Of a stretch of DNA of 64,000 bases, positions 16,285-26,365 are shown one piece after another. The position numbers and the translations under genes were made by a program. Positions within the stretch are counted from its first letter, which is position 1; every line of letters starts with the position of its first letter. The notes beneath the pieces are model-generated. The model had not been told where the DNA came from. It did not search any database and worked only from the letters and a program-made list of their open reading frames with translations. The stretch spans positions 1 through 64,000 of the forward strand of contig CALXSJ010000016.1 of assembly GCA_944391115.1 (NCBI GenBank), given 5' to 3'. Source of the stretch: an uncultured Victivallales bacterium. GTDB taxonomy: Bacteria > Verrucomicrobiota > Lentisphaeria > Victivallales > UBA1829.

Positions 16285-17147
16285 TTTTGACTCCTTTCCC
16301 TTTCAATGAAAGCGGCAATGATTTCCTTTACCAGTTCATTCACGCCGGTTCCCCGCTTTTCCGCAGCGCGGTAAAGAACCTCGTAATCCGGGATGGTGAC
16401 TTTATACTGCGGATTGTACCATGCGTTGGCGATCGGCATCATGGAGGGGATACGGTCCCACTCCCTGCGCAGTTCCGCGATCTTTTCCTCCGGAATGCCG
16501 AAGGTCTGCAGAATGACAGCCGCGAGCGCCCGGTTGCCGTAGCCGTCGAGATGAACGCCGTCAATTGTGGCTTTCAATCCCCGGATGCTGCTCCGTGCGG
16601 CGATCAGTTCCTGTTCCGCCTTGTTCCAGTCCGCCAGCAGACATTTGCGCTTGCCAGACTCTTCCCGGAGGAAGGTGCCGAGTTCCCGGAGTCTGATATT
16701 TTCCCTGCCGTCCGGATTTTCCCCGCGCATGGAGGGGGTGACCAGCATGATGCGGATTTCCGCTCTCTCCGCGGCATCCAGGACGGTGCGGATGTTCTTC
16801 CGGTAATTTTCTGCGGACAGGCCTTTCGGCGCGGGACCGACATCATTGGTTCCGCATTGCAGGATCAGCCAGTCCGGCTTTTTTTTCAGGATTCCCGGCA
16901 GACGTTTCAGGATATCGGCGGAATTATTGCCGCCGACTCCTGCGGGAATGGCAGCGGCGGCAATTCCATTCCGCTTCAATCCGTTCATGACCAGATGGAT
17001 GAAGCCGTCCGGACGATTGCCGAACTGCGTGATGGAATCCCCGGCAAAGGCAATTTTCTCTCCGTCTTTCACCAGACACTCCCCGGCCTGCAAGCTGCAG
17101 AGAAACGCGGCGGCCGCAGAAATCGCAGGAAACCATTTGTTCCGCAT
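16281..17147 (-). CDS. Secreted SGNH/GDSL hydrolase
   Basis: The 288-residue protein begins with a signal peptide (FPAISAAAAFLCSLQAGE) and is almost entirely one SGNH domain. The nucleophile block is AFAGDSITQFGN (Ser38), block III is QCGTNDVGPAP (Asn101, Asp102), and the dyad is in TIDGVHLDGYGNRAL. Glycine block II is in AGVGGNNSADIL. This is close to rhamnogalacturonan and xylan acetylesterase-like enzymes. It overlaps the downstream SGNH gene by four bases and follows the third SGNH gene by nine bases. Confidence 0.85.
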   Translation of the reverse strand: MRNKWFPAISAAAAFLCSLQAGECLVKDGEKIAFAGDSITQFGNRPDGFIHLVMNGLKRNGIAAAAIPAGVGGNNSADILKRLPGILKKKPDWLILQCGTNDVGPAPKGLSAENYRKNIRTVLDAAERAEIRIMLVTPSMRGENPDGRENIRLRELGTFLREESGKRKCLLADWNKAEQELIAARSSIRGLKATIDGVHLDGYGNRALAAVILQTFGIPEEKIAELRREWDRIPSMMPIANAWYNPQYKVTIPDYEVLYRAAEKRGTGVNELVKEIIAAFIERERSQK

Positions 17148-17156
17148 CGTCCATCC

Positions 17157-18317
17157 TTATTTCTGAAGCGCCTTGATTTCTTTTGCGAGTTCCGGAGCGA
17201 GCAGCGCATATGCTTCCGGGGAGAGATGCACGCCGTCGCGGAAGATCTCCCGGGTGACTTTCCCGCTTTTGCCGAGCAGAAGGGCGGAGTAATCCCTGTA
17301 AATCACATTTTGATTCCAGGGATGTTTTGCGAGCATGGCATTGATTGCCGGAATCGGGAAATCCGAGTGGTTGTCAAGCGCTTTCCGCGGAAATACGCCG
17401 AGCAGAATGATTTTTGTCTCCGGCAGCTGCTTCTGGATCACATTCACCAGATGAATGATGCCTTCGGCCGTTTCCGCCCCGCTGTTGATGATCTTCTGAT
17501 GATGCAGATTGTTCGTTCCGATCAGCAGGACAATGATTTTCGGATTGCAGGCAAGCTGCCGGCCTTCCGTGACGCGCCAGAGAAGATTGCTTGTCGTGTC
17601 GGCGGCGATTCCGAAATTCAGAGCGCCCATCGGCTCGAAATATTGGTTCCAGGAATCCCGTCCTCCCGGATATTTCGCCTTCGGGGAGGAAAGCCATCCG
17701 ATTGTAATGGAATCCCCGAGAAAAAGTACTGGAACGTTTTTCCTGCGCGCCGCTTCCTGTGTCAGTCTGCTGCTGTAGGCGGCGGACCAGTCTTTGCGGC
17801 ATTCCGCGCGGATCGCACTGTTTTCCCCGATCGTTTTCCGGCAGTCAAAAGCAAAGTTGTCCACTGCGGCTTTCGAATTTTTGGCGATGTATGCGCAAAT
17901 GGAGACGGAAGCGGGAATCTGGTTTTTATACGTTTCCCCGATGCGGAAGGCTCCCTTTGTTTCCAGTTTGCCGTTTTTGAATGCGGGAAGGACTGTTTTA
18001 TATCCGATTCTCCGGCCCTCTTTGTTGTAGAAATAGATGACGAAACCGAATTTTCCCGTTCCTTCCGCGGATATCTCATACCGGATCAGTGAAAGAGGTT
18101 GAATTCCGAACTTCTCCAGGACCGGAACGGCAAGCGATTTTGTTTTTGTTTCCAGCGTGATTTTTCCTTTTCCGTCCAGAACAGCGGAACCGCCTTTTTC
18201 CCGGACCTCCTGAACCGTCTTTTCCGAAAAGAGGGAATCTGCGGGCATGGTCTCCGCCGGAGCGGAAACCGAAAGCAGGAGAACGAGCGAGACAAGCGGG
18301 AAGAAGAATGGTTTCAT
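17157..18317 (-). CDS. Secreted SGNH hydrolase, PAF-acetylhydrolase-like, with N-terminal module
   Basis: The 386-residue protein has a signal peptide (FFPLVSLVLLLSVSAPAE). Residues about 30-160 form a beta-rich domain (LIRYEISAEGTGKFGFVIYF) similar in style to the module of the 14668-16284 protein. The SGNH domain covers about 190-386: VLFLGDSITIGW with Ser203, LLIGTNNLHH as block III, and FRDGVHLSPEAY with the Asp/His pair. The GDSIT-x-GW and GTNN patterns match the platelet-activating-factor acetylhydrolase-like group. AAGGAATTCAAG precedes the ATG. It sits just after the pseudopilin gene in the operon. Confidence 0.85.
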   Translation of the reverse strand: MKPFFFPLVSLVLLLSVSAPAETMPADSLFSEKTVQEVREKGGSAVLDGKGKITLETKTKSLAVPVLEKFGIQPLSLIRYEISAEGTGKFGFVIYFYNKEGRRIGYKTVLPAFKNGKLETKGAFRIGETYKNQIPASVSICAYIAKNSKAAVDNFAFDCRKTIGENSAIRAECRKDWSAAYSSRLTQEAARRKNVPVLFLGDSITIGWLSSPKAKYPGGRDSWNQYFEPMGALNFGIAADTTSNLLWRVTEGRQLACNPKIIVLLIGTNNLHHQKIINSGAETAEGIIHLVNVIQKQLPETKIILLGVFPRKALDNHSDFPIPAINAMLAKHPWNQNVIYRDYSALLLGKSGKVTREIFRDGVHLSPEAYALLAPELAKEIKALQK

Positions 18318-18342
18318 CTTGAATTCCTTTCTTTGTTTTATA

Positions 18343-19194
18343 TTATTGAGGACAGTAATCCGAATAGGTGAGTTTGTCCGTGTAATGCCACACGGAGGTC
18401 AGACTGGCCTTTGACGCCGCCTGGTTGTTCGCAGCGCCCAGCCAGGCTGATTTTGATTTTATCGCGCTGCCGTCAACAAAACAGGCATTGGAACCGCCGC
18501 TGTGACAGTTCAGCCTGCCGAGGCAGAGATCGGCAGCTGTTGAAAACGTATAGACAGCCGACGTGCTTTCTCCCTTTTTTATCTTGTAGTCGCTGCGTTT
18601 CCAGGTTTCGGCAAAGACCATTGTCTTGTTCGCATTCTTTTTTAAATCTGAAAGCTTTCTGGCGTTGACGCCTCCGGCTGCCAGATTGGGCAGACGGTTG
18701 AAATTGTTCTGATATCCGACACTTGCATAGGCGAAAATATAGTTCCATACTGTCATGCCCTGCGTATTTTTCATCGTGGCATTGCCGACGGCGGAGGTCG
18801 TGTCGGAGGGGCAGTGCAGGAGGATCGTTTTCTTTCGCCATAACGGATCGTTGCTGGCTTTTGTCCAGTCATAGCCGTTCTGATACCATGCGAAAAATTC
18901 AATGCATCCGACAACTCCCCGGGAGCCGTAAACATTTGCATAGTTGAAACTGGACGGCATGAGGTATTCATTGAAGTCGTTGGAGTATCCGGCCCAGACA
19001 AGGTAAAGCTGCCTGAAATTATTGAGGCAGGCGATGCCGCGGGCCTTTTCCCGCGCCTGATTCAAGGCCGGAAGCAGCATGGCCGCCAGAATCGCGACGA
19101 TCGCAATTACGATGAGAAGCTCGATCAATGTAAATGTCTGAATCTCCCTTCCTCTTGCCGGCGGTGTAAATTTTCTGTCTTTTTGACAATCCAT
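18343..19194 (-). CDS. Pseudopilin with type II/IV prepilin signal
   Basis: The 283-residue protein starts after GGAGGAG. A 20-residue basic leader is followed by the signal [20 protein letters not shown] and [12 protein letters not shown]. It would be cut before the Phe by a prepilin peptidase, leaving a long hydrophobic helix and a soluble C-terminal domain. The tail contains [23 protein letters not shown] and NACFVDGSA, typical of the DUF1559-like pseudopilins abundant in Lentisphaerota and Planctomycetota. No pilus assembly gene is nearby. It lies in the middle of the eight-gene hydrolase operon, 17 bases after the large unknown gene. Its role in glycan use is unknown. Confidence 0.88.
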   Translation of the reverse strand: MDCQKDRKFTPPARGREIQTFTLIELLIVIAIVAILAAMLLPALNQAREKARGIACLNNFRQLYLVWAGYSNDFNEYLMPSSFNYANVYGSRGVVGCIEFFAWYQNGYDWTKASNDPLWRKKTILLHCPSDTTSAVGNATMKNTQGMTVWNYIFAYASVGYQNNFNRLPNLAAGGVNARKLSDLKKNANKTMVFAETWKRSDYKIKKGESTSAVYTFSTAADLCLGRLNCHSGGSNACFVDGSAIKSKSAWLGAANNQAASKASLTSVWHYTDKLTYSDYCPQ

Positions 19195-19211
19195 GTATGC
19201 GCCTCCTCCTT

Positions 19212-22142
19212 TCAGCGTTCTCTGACAGAGAGAATGCCTTTTTCCGTGATTGCTATTCTATAAATATTCCCGTTTTGCGTATAAACGGCTTTCTTTTTTC
19301 CCAGTCGGATTTCTGCGGGATGCGGCAGAAGGAGTTCCAGAAATGCGTCTTCCGCCAGAGGAGTCACTTCCAGTTCCGGCAGGGCGGTCTTCCCGAATTT
19401 CACGGCGAACCAGCGCAGCGCCTTGGGTTCTCCGGCGTGCCGGATCTGGTCCTTCAGGTAGACTTCCGTCCAGTGTTTCGGGATCCTCCTGTAGGAAAAG
19501 GCGTGCGCGCCGAGGAACTCGCGGGAAAGGCGTTTGTTTTCCGCCGCCTCGGCGGTCATGGCAAGAAGTTTCTTTCTGTCGAACCGGCGGCTCATGAGGG
19601 AGAGCATCAGATAGCTGTAAACTTCCTGCTCTCCGAACTGTTCCCCGTGCGTGCTGTATTCACTTTCCGCACTCCCTTTCAGCGGACCGGTTATTTTCCC
19701 GTCGCTTTGACTTTCCTCGGCCGCCTCCAGAAGTTCCCGCAGTCCGTCCGGACAGTAGCGGGCATACATGGCGAACGTTTCCGGATAATGTCCTTCCGTC
19801 GTCATATTGTAAATGGACTGCTCCCGGTAGTGACCGTGCAGGATGTCCGTCGGGCAGGAGGCGGCCGCAAGGCACGGCCCGGCTTCATCCGGAAACGTCT
19901 TTGCCGAATACCACGGTTCCGCGGCAAAATATCTGCACAGATATTTTTGCGACGCATAGAAGAGTCCGATGCGCTCGGCGCACATCTTCCCGTAGGCGTA
20001 AAGCGCCGTTTCAAACCGTTCTTTTTCCCCCAGTATCTCCATCATGTTGACATATCCGAGGTATCCGCCGTAATTGGTGCCGTCGCTCCAGCCGCGCCCG
20101 TTTTCGCAATAGGGGGCGCACATGCATGCCCAGTCCATTGTGACGAGATAATAGTCGAATGCTTTCTGCAGAGTGTCAAGATTCCTCCGGATGACATCCC
20201 AGTCTCCGGTGAACAGGGCCGCAAGCCAGATGGAGTAGAGGGCAATTCCGTTGCCCCAGTCCACCTCGATGAACGGACGTTCCGCATGAAGGATGGTGTC
20301 CCGCCTGCAGTCGGGAAGATCCAGGATTCCGGACACATGCAGATAATTGATCGCATAGGAGACGCCGGAACAGGGGTCCTTGCGCTCATACCACATGAAA
20401 CAGCGCTTGTTCTGCGGTCCTGTGTATGAGCTGTTCCAGCGGCAGGCCTTCTTCAGATTCCGGCGCAGAATCGCAAGCAGCTGTTCCCGTTCGTCTTCGG
20501 TCAGCTCGTTGAAGGTGAGAAGGGGAACCGCAAAGGGGAAGAGAAACTGATGAACTCCGGGATTCGGAATGAAAGGAAGTTCCTGATGATACTTCAAATA
20601 GGCTCCGAAATCTTCGGAAAGCGCATTTCCGGCACGCTCCGACAGCACGAATTCCCTGCGGTATTCCGGGATCGGGACGGTATAGACCGAATACGTGGAA
20701 TGTTTCACCGCATGAAACGGCCCGTATTTGGTCGGGAAGCAAATGTCTTCCGCGTCCCTGTCCAGGACAACTCCCTGTCCGTGCAGTGCGGCCAATGCCG
20801 CAACCGGCGGGAGGGGGGCGCAGGGAAGGGGAGGGGTGTTGAAGGCATCTTTCAGGATCCGGTGCCTGAAGCGCTGCACGATTTCCATGGAATCGCCTGT
20901 CCTGCGGAAATATTCTCTGCATGACCCCGGGCGCGCCAGCGCCATGCGCGAGTGCCGGCGGCAGAGAGCCACGGCATGTTCCATCCATGTTTCCTCCGCA
21001 ATCCGGCCGGGAGTCAGGCTTTCAAAGCCGAACGGCGTCAGAGTCGCCGCCCATCGGACCGGCGAGTCAAACTCGATCAGGATGCGTTCCGCCTTGCCGT
21101 CTGCTCTTCTCCGCACGGTTATTTTTTCCGGGGAAGTCCGGAGGATCCACTCGATCGGAATCTCCGGAAACTCCCGGTTGTCAAAGAAAAGAAGCCAGTT
21201 CTCCGCAAGAGGGCCGTCTTTTTCACGGTCGTAAAAGATTCCGCAGTGATCCGGACGTTCCACGATTCCCCGTTTCAGCGGCAGCAGAATGCGGCGGCAG
21301 GCGCACGCGGAGGAAAGACGGCTCAGAGAGAGCGTTTTCTCATCGGTCTCGATCAGGATGGAAGGCGAAAGCAGGGAATAGCTCATGCGGAAGAACGACT
21401 GCCCGCGCCGCTGTTCCCAGGAAACTCCGTTCCAGTCCGCCGTGACGGTTTCATTTTTTCCGGGATGAAAGCTCCGGGTGACGTCTCCTGTTTCCCGATA
21501 GCCGTCCGGGAGAACCGAATAGTGCCAGAGGAGATTTTTCCGGTAGCGCGGATCCCCGAAAATGTAGGCTTTCGTAATCAGTCCGAATTGGGAAACCGCA
21601 CAGTCGAGAAGTCCGTCTCCCTTTGTATGGCAGAATCTTCCCGCGCTTTTGAACGCCGCGCCGGCTCCCGGGGAATACCCTTTCAGAGAGGGGATTCCGC
21701 GTATTCTTTTTCCCGCTTTTTCGTTTTCTCTCCGGAAATGATGCACGATTTCCTGTCTGACAATTTCACCGTCCCCGTCAATGAAGCGGAGATGAAAACG
21801 GGCCGGCAGAATCTCTCCGCCTTCCGGCAGGGGATTCCTCAATGTGACTTTCAGGAGTCCCCGCCCCCGTTTCATCGGGATGGACACCGACGGAAGAAGG
21901 CCGGCGCGGGACATCGGATCATACGCTTTGTAATCCGTATCGTTGAATCTGATTTTCAGAAGGAAATGACATTCAAACTGAAGTGTGTAGATCCCGTCTT
22001 CCGGAAAGCGGACCGGAATCTCCGCCTGAAACGTTTCCCCCGGTTTCAGCGTCTTCTTTTCTCCGCAATCGGCAAAAAATCCGTCATCCATGCTGCAATG
22101 ATGATGGACATCCGCTCCGCCTGTGTAATTATACCACAACAT
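19212..22142 (-). CDS. Large protein with probable (alpha/alpha) barrel, function unknown
   Basis: The 976-residue product starts at 22142 after GGAG with a seven-base spacer and has no signal peptide. The first half is beta-rich ([20 protein letters not shown], then [16 protein letters not shown]). The second half, about 500-930, has helix pairs and tryptophan-rich loops typical of (alpha/alpha)6 glycosidases ([20 protein letters not shown], then [17 protein letters not shown], then [13 protein letters not shown]). I cannot place it in a CAZy family. It is the second gene of the operon, 15 bases after the secreted TIM-barrel protein. A cytoplasmic glycosidase or lyase role is an inference. 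Confidence 0.65.
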   Translation of the reverse strand: MLWYNYTGGADVHHHCSMDDGFFADCGEKKTLKPGETFQAEIPVRFPEDGIYTLQFECHFLLKIRFNDTDYKAYDPMSRAGLLPSVSIPMKRGRGLLKVTLRNPLPEGGEILPARFHLRFIDGDGEIVRQEIVHHFRRENEKAGKRIRGIPSLKGYSPGAGAAFKSAGRFCHTKGDGLLDCAVSQFGLITKAYIFGDPRYRKNLLWHYSVLPDGYRETGDVTRSFHPGKNETVTADWNGVSWEQRRGQSFFRMSYSLLSPSILIETDEKTLSLSRLSSACACRRILLPLKRGIVERPDHCGIFYDREKDGPLAENWLLFFDNREFPEIPIEWILRTSPEKITVRRRADGKAERILIEFDSPVRWAATLTPFGFESLTPGRIAEETWMEHAVALCRRHSRMALARPGSCREYFRRTGDSMEIVQRFRHRILKDAFNTPPLPCAPLPPVAALAALHGQGVVLDRDAEDICFPTKYGPFHAVKHSTYSVYTVPIPEYRREFVLSERAGNALSEDFGAYLKYHQELPFIPNPGVHQFLFPFAVPLLTFNELTEDEREQLLAILRRNLKKACRWNSSYTGPQNKRCFMWYERKDPCSGVSYAINYLHVSGILDLPDCRRDTILHAERPFIEVDWGNGIALYSIWLAALFTGDWDVIRRNLDTLQKAFDYYLVTMDWACMCAPYCENGRGWSDGTNYGGYLGYVNMMEILGEKERFETALYAYGKMCAERIGLFYASQKYLCRYFAAEPWYSAKTFPDEAGPCLAAASCPTDILHGHYREQSIYNMTTEGHYPETFAMYARYCPDGLRELLEAAEESQSDGKITGPLKGSAESEYSTHGEQFGEQEVYSYLMLSLMSRRFDRKKLLAMTAEAAENKRLSREFLGAHAFSYRRIPKHWTEVYLKDQIRHAGEPKALRWFAVKFGKTALPELEVTPLAEDAFLELLLPHPAEIRLGKKKAVYTQNGNIYRIAITEKGILSVRER

Positions 22143-22157
22143 GCCGCCGCTCCGCGG

Positions 22158-24101
22158 TTATTTCAGAATGTCGCAGCTGAATGCCTTGCCGCGGAAAAAC
22201 CATTTTCCGTTTTTCCATGCGGAAAGTCCGGTATATGAATTTTTCACCTGGTATTTTTCCGGCGGAACAAAGGAGCATTCATTGTCTTTCTGCAATCCGA
22301 TTACAAGGATTCTGCATGCCCCCCTGCCGTCGGTCAGTGCGACAACCCGGCTTTTCCCCTTCAAGTCATCATGGGGAATTTCGGTGATTCCCTCACCGGA
22401 AAGGATGAACGGCTCCAGGCTTTTCATCGTCTGTCCGATGTAGCGCATGGCCTCCAGACGTTTCGGGATCCATTCCGGAACTTTCCCTTTCCAGATGTCT
22501 CCGTAATGATAAAAGAAGAACCCTGTGACTCCGTGCGAGGCCTGGTGCAGGGCGACTGCAAGAAGCTCATGCGCGGAAGGCTCCGGAGCCGCTTTCCGGT
22601 AGGCCTCCTCGGAATCCATGGCCCCTTTCCGGTAATTCGCCCAGTTCATGGCCTGCGGCGCATACCACAGTCCCGTGGCGCATGCCGCGGCCTTGCGCAT
22701 TTTGATGTCGGAGCTCATGAGATCCGGCGCCTGACCGACCGGATAGATGCCGCCGCCGGGCATGTCGGCAGCCGCAAGATAGGGGGGGACTTCAAAGACG
22801 TTGTAGGACCATGTCACTTGTCCCGGCGTCATTTCATTGAGCATTTTCCGCATCCTGATGATGGCCGGAAGCTGTTCCGCATGCGCCTCGTCCATGATAT
22901 ACCATCCGATCACGGCGGGATGATCCTTGATCTCCAGCGCGCGCTTCCGGTATTTCGTCTCGATCTGTTCCGGGTGGTGAACGGCGCTTGTGAAATTGTA
23001 GAGCATGCGGATTCCGTTGCGCTGCATCATGTCGAGAAGCGTCCTGATGTTTCCCCTCCAGCTGTCGCCGAGATATTCCACCACCGCATTGAATCCTGCA
23101 TCATGCATCCATTTGAGATGCCTTGCGGCATCTTCCGGTTTGTTTCCGGGAAAGCCTGTGAAGAAGCCGAGGGGCATGAATGGTTTGCCGTCTATGATGG
23201 CGCGTCCCTTTTCATCGATGATGATTTCCCCTTTCTTCGGGAGATAACGCTTTGCTATCCGGATTTCAAGTTCTCTGGAAACGACGGTTCCGGAGGTTTC
23301 CGCATCAAGCAGGGAAACCCGGAGAATCGCAGGGCCGCACCGGTTCTGTCTGCCGAACGCCGCGCGGATGACACCGTTTTGATCCTTCAGGACCTGCGTG
23401 GCAATGACTTGTCCGTCGACAAGCAGTTCCAGTTTGTAAAGAGGGTGCGCGCCGGGTTTCAGGAAGGAACCGTCAAATGCGGAGTAGAGACGGATTTTTC
23501 CGTCTTCCGCCTGGAGTTTGTTGTGCGTCGGCCAGACGTTTGCAAGATGCCAGACCGGCACATCCTCGCGGATTGACAGATTGTCATAGTCTACCCAGGC
23601 ATCCTTTCCCGCGGAGTCTTTGGCGGTGGCGATTGCCAGATAGCGGAATTTCCAGTCTTTTCCGGAGACGTCATCATCGGTTTTGATATATACCGGAAGC
23701 TCGCATTTCGTCCAGCCGCCCTCAAGAGGCGTCCTGTTGACATTCCAGTTGCCGAACTGATGCCTGGAATTTTTATATGCCTCCCAGGCAATGTGAGATA
23801 CGACTTTTCCATGTTTTTTTTCATAGATGGTCAGAAGGTATCTTTTCCCTTTTTCCGGTTTGAAATTGAGGGGAAGCTCATATTGCGCCTGTTTGCCGTG
23901 GGGGGAAAGCCTGAGTCCCGCACTGCCGTTAAAACCGAACCGGGCGGATATTTCAGCGTTTTTGCTGATGACCCGATGTTTGGAGGCGTCTTCAAAATTC
24001 TCGAAAATGACCATGCCCGTGTTTTGCTTTGGCGCGGCATCACCGATCAGCGGGAGACAGAAAAGAATCATAAAACAGGGCGGGAGAAGAATTTTTTTCA
24101 T
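22158..24101 (-). CDS. Secreted clan GH-A-like hydrolase with N-terminal carbohydrate-binding-like module
   Basis: The 647-residue protein has a signal peptide (LLPPCFMILFCLPLIGDAAP). Residues about 28-180 form a CBM4/9-like beta-sandwich ending in DAWVDYDNLSIRE. A short sandwich follows, then a TIM barrel from about 290 (KGRAIIDGKPFMPLGFFTGF) with DAGFNAVVEYL and IGWYIMDEAH. The GWY-x-x-DE pattern, with Glu405, resembles the acid/base strand of clan GH-A enzymes such as GH2 and GH5. It is the first gene of the eight-gene operon and faces the AraC regulator. Family and substrate are open. Confidence 0.7.
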   Translation of the reverse strand: MKKILLPPCFMILFCLPLIGDAAPKQNTGMVIFENFEDASKHRVISKNAEISARFGFNGSAGLRLSPHGKQAQYELPLNFKPEKGKRYLLTIYEKKHGKVVSHIAWEAYKNSRHQFGNWNVNRTPLEGGWTKCELPVYIKTDDDVSGKDWKFRYLAIATAKDSAGKDAWVDYDNLSIREDVPVWHLANVWPTHNKLQAEDGKIRLYSAFDGSFLKPGAHPLYKLELLVDGQVIATQVLKDQNGVIRAAFGRQNRCGPAILRVSLLDAETSGTVVSRELEIRIAKRYLPKKGEIIIDEKGRAIIDGKPFMPLGFFTGFPGNKPEDAARHLKWMHDAGFNAVVEYLGDSWRGNIRTLLDMMQRNGIRMLYNFTSAVHHPEQIETKYRKRALEIKDHPAVIGWYIMDEAHAEQLPAIIRMRKMLNEMTPGQVTWSYNVFEVPPYLAAADMPGGGIYPVGQAPDLMSSDIKMRKAAACATGLWYAPQAMNWANYRKGAMDSEEAYRKAAPEPSAHELLAVALHQASHGVTGFFFYHYGDIWKGKVPEWIPKRLEAMRYIGQTMKSLEPFILSGEGITEIPHDDLKGKSRVVALTDGRGACRILVIGLQKDNECSFVPPEKYQVKNSYTGLSAWKNGKWFFRGKAFSCDILK

Positions 24102-24134
24102 GAAACGCCTCTTTCAAGTCCGTTTTTTCTTTGA

Positions 24135-24169
24135 TTGACAGGAATTTTTTTTGTTCTATATTAATTATA
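24135..24169. promoter_or_regulatory. Overlapping divergent promoters of the AraC gene and the eight-gene operon
   Basis: Rightward: TTGACA (24135-24140), 16 bases, TATATT (24157-24162), a near-consensus sigma-70 promoter for the AraC gene. Leftward: TATAAT on the minus strand (24169-24164) would be the -10 of the operon starting at 24101, though its -35 is weak. A weak -35 is usual where an AraC-type activator is needed. The two promoters overlap, so use of one may affect the other. Confidence 0.6.
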
Positions 24170-24190
24170 ACTTTGAAAGGGCGATTGGAA

Positions 24191-25018
24191 ATGTCTTTTC
24201 CTCCTAAAAAAATACGGAAAAATCCCATTATTAAAAAAATATCCCCTCTCTTCTGGGAGCAGAAGGATTCCGCTTCCCATCCGAATCTGCAGATCTGCAA
24301 TTATAATTTCATGATGCTTGAAAAATGGGAACATCCCCGGAATTTCGGCCAGTTCTGGCGTCTGTACTGGAACCAGAAGAAAGGTGCGCAGATTATTTTT
24401 CAGGATACGATATATGAAATCACGCCGGACAGAGTGTTTCTGATTCCCTCCCATATCGCGACCTCCACGCATCTGAGGAATATGGTCCCGCACTTTTCGA
24501 TCAATTTCAAAGTCGGCGGTCCCTTTGAGAAAATCAAGCACAAGATTTTTATCATGGATCCGGATTTTCTATACGCCAGACTGCGGGAGTTTGCCCGGCT
24601 GACGGACGAAACCGCCAGACAGATGATGATCAGCAGCATTGTCGCCTATTATCTGAGCCGGATTCCGCAGGAGGATTTCCAGACGACCGGAAGGGAGGAT
24701 CTCGACCCGCGGATTGCCCGCGCCGCTTACATTCTGGAACATGAACTGGCTTCCCCTCCTTCCAACGAGGAGCTTTGCCGCAGAGTCAATATGTCCCGCA
24801 ACAATTTCTACCGGCTGTTTCTGAAGGAGACCAAAAAGACTCCTAAATTTTTCCTGCTGGAACTGCGGATGCATCGTGCAGTGGCGCTGCTGGCGAATAC
24901 GGAAAAATCACTGGACGAGATTGCTCTTGAAACCGGATACAGCAACCGTTATCATTTCTCCAAAGTCTTCCGTGATTACAACGGAATATCCCCCATCCGT
25001 TACCGGAAGGAAAGCTGA
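24191..25018 (+). CDS. AraC-family transcriptional regulator
   Basis: The preferred start is the ATG at 24191 (MSFPPKKIRK), with AAAGGG upstream; a longer frame starts at 24131 inside the promoter. The product has 275 residues. The N-terminal half is a cupin-like sensor (RVFLIPSHIATSTHLRNM). Residues about 175-275 form the double helix-turn-helix: NEELCRRVNMSRNNFYRLF, then EKSLDEIALETGYSNRYHFS and a final KVFRDYNGISPIRYRK, the AraC signature. It is divergent from the eight-gene operon, its likely target, and would respond to a sugar released by those enzymes. Confidence 0.92.
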   Translation: MSFPPKKIRKNPIIKKISPLFWEQKDSASHPNLQICNYNFMMLEKWEHPRNFGQFWRLYWNQKKGAQIIFQDTIYEITPDRVFLIPSHIATSTHLRNMVPHFSINFKVGGPFEKIKHKIFIMDPDFLYARLREFARLTDETARQMMISSIVAYYLSRIPQEDFQTTGREDLDPRIARAAYILEHELASPPSNEELCRRVNMSRNNFYRLFLKETKKTPKFFLLELRMHRAVALLANTEKSLDEIALETGYSNRYHFSKVFRDYNGISPIRYRKES

Positions 25019-25530
25019 CCTGCCTTTCCGGAATGCGCAGCACGCCGGCGCGCTCACGGCGGGAATGCGGAGTCAGCGGGTTTTCCCGCGGATTGCATCC
25101 TGCCGCAGGCCTGAAATCGGCATGACGCCGGATTGCGGAAGGAGAGGAAAAGGCCGCCTCCGCGCGGACAATGAAAAAAGTCCCGCGCGTCTCCGCGTTA
25201 TGCGATTTCCTCACGGGAGACAGGGCGTCCGTCATGATTCCCCGGCAGCGGCGCAAGTCCGGCACTCCCCGGAACAGGAAGAGAGGCGCCATCTGTCGTC
25301 CGCCGGAATCCGCCCCCGATTTGCTTTTCCCGGTTTTGAATCTGTGATGCCATATTCCGATGAGACTTTCTTTCCGATCTCAAAAAGAATCGATAACACA
25401 TCCCCTTCATCCGTCCGGCGGAAACTGGCCGCGCTGAGAAACCTGGTTTTCGCCGAAGGAGTATCGTTTCCGCGCATTCCGCCGAACTTGCGGCATCGGG
25501 AGCCCGTCATGCGGCGGAAATTTTTCCGTG
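25019..25530. other. Intergenic region without a supported gene
   Basis: This 512-base stretch lies between the convergent AraC and metallo-beta-lactamase genes. It is GC-rich. Frames of 70-220 codons exist on both strands but none has a ribosome binding site or a recognisable motif. It may hold a decayed gene. I see no clear terminator. Confidence 0.4.
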
Positions 25531-26142
25531 TCAGAGTTTTTTGATTTCCCGGCGGAAAGCCGGAAGCGTATCGGTATAAAGATAAGGATTCGTCCGTTTC
25601 TGTGCGCCGAGCGATTCGAAGGGTGCATATCCGTAATCATGTCCGGAATACACGATCAGGGAGTCCGGCAGGGGATGCAGAACCTCGCGCATGGTGTGAA
25701 ACATGAGATCCGGATCGCAGTAACCGCAGCAGTCGATGAACAGCGTGTCCCCGGTGAAAATCGCGGAATCGTCTCCCAGACGGTAGCAGACGCTGCTGTC
25801 ATCGTGCCCGGGTGTAAAAAGACATTCGATCCAGGAGTCGCCGAACGGCAGACGCTGACGGTCGGTCAGTGCAATGTCCGGATGCGCCCGGCATGCCGGA
25901 TGGGCGGCGACCGGTGCGGGAAAAACCTTCCGCACCTCCTCCAGTCCGGAGATATGATCCCTGTGCCCGTGGGTAATGAGAATGTATGCCGGATTGACCC
26001 GGGCATGGCTTTGGAGCGCGGCGAAGATTTTTGAGAGATCGCCGCAGGGATCCACGACTGCGGTGTCACCGTTTGCGGCATGAATCAGATAGGAGAAATT
26101 GTCATCCAGTCCGCCGACGGCAAGCTGTGTCACCTCGAACAT
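25531..26142 (-). CDS. Metallo-beta-lactamase-fold hydrolase, glyoxalase II-like
   Basis: The 203-residue protein starts after AGGAGGGATGA. It carries the binuclear metal motif THGHRDH (His58, His60, Asp62, His63), His113 in FTPGHDDSS, Asp132 in FTGDTLF and a final His in YSGHDYG. This is the small MBL-fold group that includes glyoxalase II and persulfide dioxygenase (the ETHE1 group). The FIDCCGYCDPD segment after Asp132 resembles the region of that group. A thioester or persulfide substrate is plausible but not shown. It is the last of three co-directional genes, 18 bases after the small membrane protein. Confidence 0.85.
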   Translation of the reverse strand: MFEVTQLAVGGLDDNFSYLIHAANGDTAVVDPCGDLSKIFAALQSHARVNPAYILITHGHRDHISGLEEVRKVFPAPVAAHPACRAHPDIALTDRQRLPFGDSWIECLFTPGHDDSSVCYRLGDDSAIFTGDTLFIDCCGYCDPDLMFHTMREVLHPLPDSLIVYSGHDYGYAPFESLGAQKRTNPYLYTDTLPAFRREIKKL

Positions 26143-26160
26143 TCATCCCTCCTGGCAGAA

Positions 26161-26364
26161 TTAGAATATGATGAAAAAGAGTCCGGTCAGAAGAAAGAGG
26201 GAGGCGATGCCGCAGAAGAGGAGGCGCCGCCGGCGGAAATCTCCTCCCAGTTCCTTTGATCCGGCAATCTTTTTGAAATTTCCGTTGCGCAGATATTCCG
26301 TGAGACGCCGCCGTTCGTCTTCGCTCCTGAAATAGTCGATTCTCTCGTGTGGTCTGCGGCGCAT
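26161..26364 (-). CDS. Small single-pass membrane protein
   Basis: The 67-residue product has a basic, hydrophilic N-terminal part (MRRRPHERIDYFRSEDERRR) and one C-terminal membrane helix (LLFCGIASLFLLTGLFFIIF). Its ATG comes one base after the stop of the upstream gene, so the two are probably translated together. I do not recognise the family. The topology suggests a tail-anchored protein with the body in the cytoplasm. Confidence 0.6.
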   Translation of the reverse strand: MRRRPHERIDYFRSEDERRRLTEYLRNGNFKKIAGSKELGGDFRRRRLLFCGIASLFLLTGLFFIIF

Positions 26365-26365
26365 G

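Noticed and set aside
16287-18092. A 601-codon open frame on the plus strand
   Set aside because: It is antisense to two SGNH hydrolase genes with complete catalytic blocks.
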